64,000 bases of DNA from Lethocerus indicus (Eukaryota > Arthropoda > Insecta > Hemiptera > Belostomatidae). The stretch covers positions 29,748,224 through 29,812,223 of the forward strand of contig JACDQD010000003.1 in the NCBI GenBank assembly GCA_019843655.1. The letters are read 5' to 3'. The notes under the pieces were generated by a model. That model had not been told where the DNA came from. It searched no databases and worked only from the letters and a program-made list of their open reading frames with translations. The first letter of the stretch is position 1; every line of letters starts with the position of its first letter. A program made the position numbers and the translations under genes. This document shows positions 49,367 through 58,952 of this stretch, piece by piece.

Positions 49367-50759
49367 TTTTGCCAACGCCGAATATTGCAATATAATCGCC
49401 AACCGGTTGATAGTCTGTCTCCTTGCAATAATTGAGACATTTTCAATCGTGAAATTTGCGCCGGTATTTTTCTTTACGAAAACGGCCGGGCCGATTCAGC
49501 CGCTTGTTCACGCCCAATTGAACTTCATGTGACAGCTTCAATGTTCTTCTGTTGTGTATTTCATGTTGTTGGACAGGGAAAGGGCTGCTCGGTTGGAAAC
49601 GAAGAAAAACTTCAACTGACGAAAATTCGCGGGGGGAAAGCTACGGCAAGAATGAGCCCGCGATGTATAGAGGTATAAAACTCCTAAAAAAAATATGATT
49701 TTGTGGATATTTTTTATATCTATTTATCCAGTACGATTAGACTGCTCTAAAAAAAGTGTGGAGTAAAGACAAACAATTGATAAACAGTAGATATTACCAT
49801 ATTGGCATTTGTAAACGCAGAGGTTACGTTTTACGAAATATTTAACCCACGAACGATTTTCTCGAATTTGTTTTTCCCTGTAGTTTTATCTCCAGGAGCG
49901 TCTACAGTTTTAATGATTTTCCATTCGGCAAGATGAAATGCTAGGCCTAACAACCTGTTTCGGCTTCTTCGTGTCGAAAGTTTCTGAAGAAACAGAAAAG
50001 CCCGTACAACAGACAACAACTTCACTTTTGCTGTGGTGGATGTCTCGTTTGTCTTATATACATTATAGGTCCCGCCTTTGTTTTCTAGTTTTTTTTTCAT
50101 TTTAGTAGGGATTTAGGTGAAGCGGCTTATGCGTTTTTTTTATATCGGGTGTTGTCAAGTAGCCCAGCTTCTGTTTGTTAACTCGCCTTAGTGGGTTCGA
50201 TATAGAATCAATATGAGTTTTGTTTTTCATTCATTACGCTGTCCATACTCTCAAATGTCCATTTCCTTGAGTTTTTAACCCGATTGATTATTTTTAAGGC
50301 ACTCATTAAATTTAGCATCGTGGAAAGAGCGGATAATAAGGTTAGCAAAGTTCGATTCTGTACTCTATATATTTTCTTATTTTTATTTATTTAATATTAT
50401 TGCATATTTTGTTTCTTCTGGTCTATTTAGTTTATCTGTTTATTACCTACCCCTCAGTCTTGTATTTCGTAGTAGTATTGACACTGTTACTGGTGAAGAA
50501 GCCGTTTTATAAGGTCTATTGTAGTAAAGGGAGGAGGTGGAGATGGGCGTCGTCGTCTATAGGATTCTAATGAGCGGAGAGTGACCTTCCTTCTGCCACG
50601 AGTGGGTTTCTTCGGACTTGGGACCGGTTGCGGTTTCACAACTGCTGTTGCCACTCGCGTCTAACACTCGGTTAGTAGTGCACCAGCCTCCACAATAACA
50701 CCACTAACAGACCAGTAGTTTTATTCCAGATTTTCCTTTCGAGATTCACCTTTTTTCTT

Positions 50760-50800
50760 TCCTTCTTCTTCTCTTTCTTTCTTTCTTTCTTTCTTCTACG
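50760..50800. repeat. Pyrimidine-rich simple repeat (TTTC/TTCTT)n
   Basis: CTTCTTCTCTTTCTTTCTTT and onward; low-complexity polypyrimidine tract. Confidence 0.9.
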
Positions 50801-51467
50801 TTTTCTTCACGATTTACGAACGATAGAAGAACCGGTTGATGATTTCTCAGCCTGTCAGCCTTCCACTCTTAACGGCAGCTAAACCAAACCGTTCTTTTGG
50901 GAAATATGAGCGTAATTTAATTATATTCCTAATTACTAATAGTACTGTTGGGTTTATGACGTATTCGGTCGATATTGCAGATAAATCACCTACGAATCCC
51001 CGACCTTTTTTGGACGCATTGCTTATTTTTTTTGTATTACAATAAGTATGTTTACACGAAATATTAGAAACGAGTCTTTTAATGTAACCTAATCGTACTA
51101 CATTCCGGTGTAAAAGTGTTTGCAGGAGGCCAGCAGAACTATATGCTTAGTCTGTCTCCGGTTATCCGAACATATTGGAGTTTGTTTACCGACTAATCCG
51201 GAGCAATTTTAGGGGGGACTGCGGAAAACACTGAAATATAAGTATATATTGAATTGAAATAAAATTGTCTCGAGTAAGGTTTCTGCGTAGTGTCGTATAC
51301 TTAAAAATATGAAATAAAGTAGGCCCGACTGCGATTGGGTTGGAAGACGCCTAACGGGACTTGGACCGGCTGGGTTCAGGCTCCAACCTCGTACAACCCG
51401 AGTCACAACCATAGTTTTCAAAGGTTTATTTACCCTTATACTGAAACGAAAATGAACTATATATATT

Positions 51468-51469
<2 letters not shown>

Positions 51470-51510
<41 letters not shown>
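51470..51510. repeat. (TA)n microsatellite
   Basis: About 20 TA dinucleotides; the YIYIYI frame across it is an artefact. Confidence 0.95.
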
Positions 51511-51511
<1 letters not shown>

Positions 51512-52419
51512 AAGGTTGAAAAAACCCTGAAGAGAATATGTCATTCAGTGTTATGCCCGTAACAATGCCTTACAGAAGGCATACTTACGTGCTATTTATC
51601 ATCTCCTATTCATGCTCACACTGTAAATTAAAAATACAAAAATATACTTTATTTATCTTTAAAAAACTATTATATATAGTGTTTGTGTATACATTGCAGT
51701 TAATTACTTTTTGTGCGTGGCATTTGTGAAGCTTCAAGTCGTTATGTGCCCGGCCACTGGTCCTTTGACTTTTACTTCTGTATTGATTTATTAATCTTCA
51801 TCGTCATTCGGGTTGTTATTTGCGACTGTTCAGCGTCCGCTGAATCCTCGCGGTTCTTTTGCGCCACCATTGGCATCTTCTAAACCTCCGGTTTCGAATC
51901 GTCGTAGCCGGGGGCGAGTTCCTCCGCAGTTCCGCAGAAGCGATGAAGGGCAGTCCGACTATTTTCCCACAGTCCGATCTTATTTTTTTCTCCCGCGGCG
52001 GGTCATTATCGGCCATAATAATAAAAGGCATAATTTGCGCGAAAAAAAAATTAATTGCGCCCCCCTCATTTTAATTTTCGATGATTCCGCGTCTCGAGCC
52101 CGGCCCCCGGGGAGGGCCATGACCTCCGAGGGAATATTTCCTCCAGGGTTTTAACATTGCCTCTAAGATATTCTATCGGCGATCGCATGCTTTTTTTCTT
52201 CTTTAGTTCATTTTCTTCTCTGAGTGCAATAATATATAAAATCATTCATGAAGGTTCTCAGAGAAAATATCTTGTAGTATTGAATATCTAAGTTTAAGAT
52301 TAAGAAGGTGATGAAAATGATCCTATCCCAATATATCCCCTCCCATTAAAGTATGTATTATATTTGAATGCGGAGATTAAATATAATTAAACTCGAATAT
52401 CGAATTTAACTTTGCTTTA

Positions 52420-52500
52420 GTTTTGCTCTCAATACTGCCTGGCAACTGGTTCATCGACCTTTCGTTCCGGAAGGGGCTCATTCCCGCCGTCAACTTACTC
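52420..52500 (-). repeat. Second repeat block, minus-strand copy
   Basis: The minus-strand read has AACCAGTTGCCAGGCAGTAT then TGAGAGCAAAAC, with GAATGAGCCCCTTCCGG before it, matching the order in the plus-strand copies. Confidence 0.6.
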
Positions 52501-52808
52501 CCGAGAGTCTTCCCGCAATGCACGTCTCTCCCCGGGGAGGGGACCTCGCCGAGGGAAAAACCACCCGTCCGCCCGTCCGGACAGAGTGGAACGGTGCGGG
52601 AGAAAAAGGCCTCCACGCGTGATGGCCCAGTCTTGGGCCACTCGTATTTCCTGGGAAACGGTTGACGGCGAAGGAATACGAATACATCACTTTACTTTGG
52701 GGGGGGGGGCGGAGGCAGGGGGGATTAAAAGCGATGCACATCACGTGGCGGGTGCATCTCTAACCGGACAATAGCCCCCCCCCCCACATGTGTATTCCAT
52801 CGTCGAGA

Positions 52809-52882
52809 TGACGTCACTTCCTCTGGAATCAAGTTGCCGGGAGCTCTTGAACTCCCGGCGGGGAGTTCAAGCCGGCTCCCGG
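52809..52882. promoter_or_regulatory. CRE octamer beside a very stable GC-rich hairpin
   Basis: A palindromic TGACGTCA at 52809-52816 is followed by an inverted repeat. The left arm at 52837-52856 is CCGGGAGCTCTTGAACTCCC. The right arm at 52861-52882 is its reverse complement apart from two extra bases, with a 4-base loop. It sits in a GC-rich patch with poly-G and poly-C tracts nearby (52701-52711, 52775-52787). No gene is attached to it in the window. Confidence 0.4.
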
Positions 52883-53679
52883 TTTGACCGGAAATTCCTA
52901 CGGGCGATTGCTTCCTGGTTCCCACCGCTCCCAGAGCTCGGCTATTCCCCTTCAAATCTGCATATATTGTAATGCATACCGCCCGTTCTCATCATTCTTT
53001 ATATCGCCCACTGTGTATATCTCATCGTTAATCTTATTTCTAGTGGCCTGGCCGAGAGTTGTTTACTTTTCGGTCATAAAACGTAGTGAGTCAAACCGTT
53101 AGCTTGTTCAAGAAATAGTCGATTTCTGCCTACTTTGGGTTCTATATTTGGTCCGTAGCTTGCAGCTAGGACAGTGACAGTTCTGACGGGATGACCCGCA
53201 ATTAAAATTATTCCCAACGTTGGTTTAGTCCTCTCGGGAGGAAGTGTTCGAATTTTCGGAATGACTGATTTTATTTCGTCGATACCAAGCCCAAAAAAAG
53301 AAAATATTTGGGCCACCGTAACACGTGAAATGTACATAAATACCCACACGTCACATTATGGAATTACGAAACTTACTTCATACAGTTCGTACTTACTAGT
53401 TACAGTTGTACTAGAAGAAAAAACAACTAAGGTATAAATTACCACCAACATACCGCATGTACATCACAGAACGAGAGGAACAAAAATAAACATAAAAACA
53501 AAAAAGACAATAGAACGTACAACAAGAAGAATAATACCACGACCGCAACAGGGACGTAAAATAAAAACAAAATTACTGCGGCGCCCTTCGCATATTCAAA
53601 TAGAAGGAAACGATATAGCAAAAGTAGCAAAATAACAAGAACAAATATAAAAAATAGGGGAAACGGGACACTCGGATTA

Positions 53680-53925
53680 ACAACAATGCGAGACACGACG
53701 CAACCAACAACTGACAATAAGACATATATTAGCAGAGTGTACAAAATATAAAAACAAAGTCACTAAAACACAAATTATAATGAAACTAATAAGGCATCAG
53801 CGCGTAACAGACCTTAGCAGCCTAATTGGGCTGAATAAAGAGATGTACATAAAAGATTTATTCTACAAATACTCAGGTATACCAATCGAAGATTACCTAA
53901 AATTGGAGCCTATTAGCCAACAATA
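53680..53925 (+). pseudogene. Open frame resembling the C-terminus of a mobile-element polyprotein
   Basis: About 75 codons without a stop ending at TAG 53925. It reads through NKTYLAECTKYKNKVTKTQI, MKLIRHQRVTDLSSLIGLNK and EMYIKDLFYKYSGIPIEDYL. The pattern of a YLAEC-Y segment followed by short leucine-rich helices recalls the zinc-knuckle tail after LINE-type reverse transcriptases, but no reverse-transcriptase motif is visible upstream. Composition is clearly more protein-like than its AT-rich, A-tract surroundings. Type of element not determined. Confidence 0.3.
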
Positions 53926-55499
53926 GATATGTCGAGTTCGCATATGGAATATGGTAATATGTGGAGTACGTTTTGATATTGAGACGTAGGACAAGTTGGC
54001 GGAAAGCTCGGGATCGCCAAACTTGTTCTGGGACAATAAAGGATTGCGTTAATTATCCTTTATTAATTGTTAAAATTGGGACAATTGAATCTGATATTGT
54101 AGCCAGTTGTAAGAGAGTCGTAATTTAAACTAATTATAAGATCTGTACCACTTCCTGGGCATTGTATATATTATCCCGCGTGTTAACGGAACGGATAGTG
54201 AAATATTACAACGCGAAATTGTCACCGCTGGCAATTTTAAACGATAAATCAGAACACTAGGAATTCATTCATATTTTTGTAAAAGAATTTACAAAATTAC
54301 AGAAATAAACCGGTGGTGGGCACTTACAAGGTCAAACGGACCCGCATACCGGTCTCTTGTATTTTGGAAAGTTCCGTACACGAAAATTAAAATTTAATTA
54401 ATACGGTTACATATTCTACACAAGTTCTAAATGCTATATATAGTACAGTATATAGGAAAATATAATTAAGAGAAGAAAATACAAAATAATAATTTTATTT
54501 TTCAAAATAATATCGAACAATTATTATTCGTGTCAGAGGTTCTGTAATTATAGAAAAACGGAGCCTTAATAATAGAAAAAACGTTAGCCCGAGAAATCAA
54601 AAGGGGGAACCGGCGTGCGTAGTCGGAAGATGGAAAAAAGGACCGTGGTATTATTCGAAACCCGTGGAGACCTCCAAAACTGGTATTCTAAGATACTGTA
54701 GCCATAAATAGGTACTTTTCTATTTGTTCTACCGTCGTTTGTTTGTCCAAACGATTGTTTGTTTCGCTTTGTAAGCAGGGAGCGCCGCAAGGGGGAAAAC
54801 TTTGAGCTTGTATAATGTTCACCATATTTCTTACCTGGAAATTCCCGTTGAGGGGTGGGTGGGGTTGGGTAATTATATCTTGGGGGTTTATGACGACTGT
54901 TACACTGTTCCACACAATTCCAAGATAGTGTGGAGGCTTTTGTCCACAAAAAGTAAAAAAAAGTCGGCCTACCCTTTTTATCACCGGTTTTCGTTTAATG
55001 TCGTACCTGTGTTCTTATCGAGTCCCAGATTTACTCTTGACTAAAGTAAACAAAGCGTTGGGTGTGATCCGAGCCTCGCTCCGGTATTTATTTAATTATC
55101 GCATTATTAATATTAATAATGAATAATGTATTGTATATATTATATATTTATTTGTTTATGTATGTAGAATGTTGTTTTTGAACAGGTTGAATCTTGTTGC
55201 CGCCGAATGATCCTTCGGTTGGACTAATAGCCTGGACCGTTGGCATCACTGATGATGGGGACGTTGACCCCACCTCGAGAACCTGTCTAATTTACATCAG
55301 CATACAAAACGTCAGTATGTAATTCATTTTTCGCAATCAAATAATAGAAAATCTTCCCATAGGAATAAGATAAAATATAGTCTCGGTGGTCGTCACGTTT
55401 ATCTGTGGCCAAGGATCTCCTCCCTTAGGTATTTAACTTGTTAAACTTAGCTATAGAAAACATTATAGAATACTAGTTTAAAATACCTTTTTGGTGGTC

Positions 55500-55600
55500 T
55501 GCGAGGGGTTGGAATACCGTAGATTTCGTGTGTTTCTGTCTCCTCTCGCTGGTTTGGTCTTTTGCTAGACCGGTTTCGGCTGATCGCCATCTTCAAAAAA
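55500..55600 (-). repeat. Hammerhead-like repeat, conserved copy truncated at the core 5' end
   Basis: Minus-strand read: TGAAGA, T, GGC-GATCA-GCC, GAAA, C-CG-G, TC, TAGC, then the full family tail (AAAAGACCAAACCAGCGAGA ... CTACGGTATTCCAACCCCTC). The GCTAC that would form the 5' arm of stem I is replaced by a T run, so this copy lacks stem I. The 3' tail is the best preserved in the window. Confidence 0.75.
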
Positions 55601-55840
55601 AATAAGACTTTTGGATGTACAACGTGTCTGGAATTGCAATATATTCGAAATTATTTGGCCTGTAATGGCGGCGACTGGAAAAAATACTAATTATCCCACA
55701 GATAAGATTATCTCGGCTGTCCGGAGAAACTAACTGTAAGTCGAGTAACCTTAACCTGCTCTTCATAACCGCCCGCCGTATAAACAGGCATTTGAAATCT
55801 GTATCAATGTATAAATACAGCCGTACTGCAGTTACTGTTC

Positions 55841-56140
55841 CACCTGACCGGTTTTGGCCGCTCACCATCTTCAGTACCAACTCCTTCTTGTCAGTAGGGT
55901 GGTGAGTCATCCTGGTATAAAGGTGGCAAGGTCAGTTCATTTTACACTGGAGCTTGTGGTGTTTGTATATAGTTGGGTCCTGTGTGGGAATGGCCTTATT
56001 CTTCTTTTTAGACAGGTAGGGATTTCGTTAAGCGGCTTACGTATTTTTTTGCATTATTGGTTGGTTACAGGAGGTTTCCTTTTGTTCTGCTGTATTAATG
56101 GCTGAATACGATATCACTTTGCGAGTTTGTTTTCTCACTT
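55841..56140 (-). repeat. Larger copy of the repeat element with extra conserved blocks
   Basis: Core at 55841-55878 (minus): GGTA-CTGAAGA-T-GGTGAGCGGCC-AAAACCGGTC-AGG. Preceding it in element orientation are ACTCACCACCCTACTGACAA and, 150 bases away, TAAGCCGCTTAACGAAATCC. Both blocks recur at 63727-63835, and the second also near 50105, 57190 and 57488. This shows the unit is longer than the core and was copied as a whole. Confidence 0.65.
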
Positions 56141-56635
56141 GTAACAATAAATAGGCCGTAAAACGAAGTTCCTCTTCAATTACAGGCTAGGACTAATCAA
56201 GAGAGAGGAAATCATAAAGTGTACTAATTTGAATTCTAATATTAATTGTTACAGCTAACATTAGTGTTTAATCTTTTCTTTCTCCCTGTTGTTTCGACTC
56301 TCTCCTAATTTCGTATGTACGGACTGTAAACCAAACAAAAAACAAACTTGTACGAAACATTATATTGTTCTGCGGAGCGCGCGTTGTCGAAAGTGGAAAA
56401 CGGCTTTTCGATGTTCAATTTGTCCTGCTCCATTTATCGGCGATGAAAGCCAATTGGGGTGAATTTGATGGAGCGGACAGACTACAGACGGTCCAGTCAA
56501 CGACGACGAGTGTGTTTATGAAGTGTGTTTGCGCTTTATGGAATCCTTTTTTCCCTCTTAAAAAATATTAGGTTAAAAAAAATGTGGAGGACTGCGACCT
56601 GCATATCCCACTGTTGGTATGAAATTAGCGACCGA

Positions 56636-56702
56636 TAATTTAACCAGTTAATTCCTGAACTAATTTATTCCTCTTCATCGTGAAAATATTCTCGCCCATT
56701 CC
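56636..56702 (-). repeat. Second repeat block, minus-strand copy
   Basis: The minus-strand read has GGGCGAGAATATTTTCACGA, TGAAGAGGAATAAATTAGTT, CAGGAATTAACTGGTT. A shorter matching piece is at 42385-42420. Confidence 0.55.
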
Positions 56703-57269
56703 GTATTTTTTTATATCACATAGGATATCGTATCCTAATCGTAACCTAAATCTTTATTTTTTAATTGGTAAAATCTTGTGGACCCGGATGGACAAGCGTT
56801 CATTTACAACCCTATATGCGAGTGCATAACTAAGAGTTTAGCAAATCGTAACCCTCTGTATATTTAAAGAAAAATGAAGTAGTTCTAGCTTTAAAAAATA
56901 AAAACATTATCGTCTCGAATGGGTAAAGACGCGATAGGGTTCAGGAAGTGAGGAAGCGACGCGTCCGCTTCCTTCCGGTCGTATTCTTCTCGCTCCGAAC
57001 ATCCCCGGCCAAGTCGACAGACAGAAATTCATTGTTCGCCACTAGAAAGTGCCCTAAGTCTGCGTTCGCGATAACATCGTCGTGACGAGGTTTCGAATGG
57101 AAGAAAATGTTCAAGTTTCGCTTCCACGAACCCAATTTTGCAGTACGTGTGTGTGGGGCACCCAGCACCTCATCAGAAAAAGTATCTCCTGATAAGTGTA
57201 TTAAGGGTTTCGTTAAGCGACTTAAGCACAGATTTACAAAGTGATCCAGATCGGTTACTTGTCTGTCCT

Positions 57270-57610
57270 CTATCTCCCCTGGTTTGGTCTCGCCAGTAGT
57301 TCTTTTTGTATGTTGTGTAGTCAGTCGCTCCGACATATTGATTGCTTGTGAGGCATCATGTCCGAACGGTTACTTCACTTTTACTGTAGAGGTTTTCTCA
57401 CAAACCTTACATATGTGTTCTGTCTTTTTTCTTTTTCTCTTTTTTTCCGTGTTTTTATTGGTGTTTCGAAACGTCATTGTTCAACTTAGACCGGTAGGGA
57501 ACTTGGTTAAGAGGCTTGTGTCTATTTTTGATTATTGAGTAGTTGCCAGGCTTGTTTTGTTGTGCTGTTTCAATTGGGTGAATGTGGAATCACTTTGCGG
57601 GTTTATTTTC
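57270..57610 (-). repeat. Decayed copy of the larger repeat element
   Basis: Carries CTACTGGCGAGACCAAACCA (core collapsed by a deletion between the CTGAAGA and tail segments), the block ACAGTAAAAGTGAAGTAACC shared with 63930, and the AGCGGCTTA-type block in the form AAGAGGCTTG at about 57508. Confidence 0.5.
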
Positions 57611-58099
57611 TCAACTGTTCAGCATTCTTTGACTGGGCGCGTTAAGCTCCGAGTTTCAGTGTACCTCTGGGCATTAGCTTTAGTCGGCCCAGAATAGGCC
57701 ATTCTGTATAGTCTGTCCGTATAATCGCTTTAAGGACGGTTTCTGTTGTCCTGTCGGACTCAATCGCATCGGTTCCGGTCGGACGAATCGCAATGGCGTT
57801 TTTCGCAAACTCAGTGCCCTTTTTTGGTCTGGCTGTCTTTCGTAAAACGCTGTTCGCAATTGCAAAAACTAGTCCTCGTGCAACAGGAGCATTATCTGCC
57901 GATAATATGCGCTCAAAGTGGTGTAAGGGCCCAATATTGTGTGATATTGATTAAGGCACAGACAGTTTCCACTTCGGTTGGTTCCGATATCGCCTGGGAA
58001 TCATGTTTGCCGGCGATAGTGTGAAAACTGTACTAAACGTCTGGGGGTAAGAATGGTTTTCTTCGGAGAAAGCGGAAATACCAGTCCGTATTTTCTCCG

Positions 58100-58145
58100 G
58101 CCAGTGCTACTGGTAATGGAGAAAACCTGAAACCGATCTAGGCCG
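58100..58145 (+). repeat. Hammerhead-like repeat, degenerate copy
   Basis: GCTA-CTGGTAA-TGGAGAAAACCTGAAACCGATC-TAGG. Flanking arms and the GAAACC(G)GATC part persist while the CTGAAGA box has changed. Confidence 0.5.
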
Positions 58146-58907
58146 TGAGCCGGTCATCGGAAATCTAGGCAAGTGTAAATCACCCGGAATACGCTTCTCG
58201 GTAGCGATTTACGGACGCTCCCCGAGTTGCGAAATCAACACTTTTGGGCAAAATACAAATTCTTATTTGAAACATATAGAATGTTGACGCCACCGTCAGT
58301 AGTCTGGACGATGTCGTTACAGAGGTGGGTGTTTTTTCGCTACAGCGGACGGTAACATTGTTACATTGGACTTTAACAATACAGAACATTCCAAACCGCT
58401 GTCTGAACCCAGTTCCGTTACTGAATACGTTTCGCTTGTCAGGTGTCCACGTAAAAGTCCTGTCACTATTATTTGAAGTGGCGAAATCGTAACGGTGCAC
58501 AACGCGCTCGAAGAAAGGGCACCGAAAAACTGATTGGCTCAGTTGTGATTGGGCCACCAGGGTGGAGTTCAGCTCTACGCCTTTCGGGTAGGAAAGTTGA
58601 AATGAACCGGTCCATTAGGGTTTAATTTTAAGTCGCGATTTAATTCTTCAAGGATCAATGTAAAATATTCCAAAGAAGGTTACCTTGTATAGGGACGCGG
58701 GAAAATAAAACAGAACTCAAAATTAATACATTAAGAACATTGCAACAGACAGTGCAAAATCAAAACACAAAAGGGCCGATAGTAGAAATCGATCGAGACG
58801 AGAAAGTATTTCAACAACAGAATAAAATAAAAATAGGGTCAAATATAGCTACTCCTACACTCTTCTTCTGGCCTAATTTCAATTTTTTTTTCTCAACAGG
58901 AAATAGT

Positions 58908-58946
58908 ATGAAGTTTTCCAACGAGGTATCCGTAAGGCGGCATTGA
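58908..58946 (+). promoter_or_regulatory. Upstream open reading frame of the receptor mRNA
   Basis: Directly after a strong splice acceptor (tttttttttctcaacag, exon start 58900) an ATG opens a 12-codon frame ending TGA at 58944-58946. This is six bases before and in frame with the main ATG. If this exon is in the mature 5' leader, the uORF is well placed to limit initiation at the receptor start. Confidence 0.5.
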
Positions 58947-58952
58947 TACAGG

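Larger units (their letters stand above)
38350..58899. other. 20-kb gene-poor, repeat-rich interval
   Basis: No exon that I can assign to a known family. It contains at least nine hammerhead-like repeat cores, a second repeat block with the motif CCAGTCGCCAGGCGGTATTG (about 42.4, 44.4, 46.0, 49.2, 52.4, 56.7 kb), microsatellites, a GC-rich hairpin, and a likely mobile-element coding remnant near 53.7-53.9 kb. GC content rises between about 46.3 and 49.3 kb and between 51.8 and 52.9 kb. It separates the Rabaptin-like gene (leftward) from the receptor gene (rightward) and may hold regulatory DNA or 5' non-coding exons of the receptor. Confidence 0.6.

Noticed and set aside
53439..53744. Minus-strand hydrophobic 101-codon frame
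   Set aside because: Hydrophobic residues arise from T-rich complement of an A-rich tract; not a credible membrane protein.
55246..55290. CTGATGATGGGGACGTTGACC: classical hammerhead box followed by GGGG/CCCC stem
   Set aside because: The GAAA box is missing (ACCTCGAGAACC instead), so the core cannot form.
56941..57336. 131-codon minus-strand frame
   Set aside because: No family resemblance, no splice context, overlaps the decayed repeat element.
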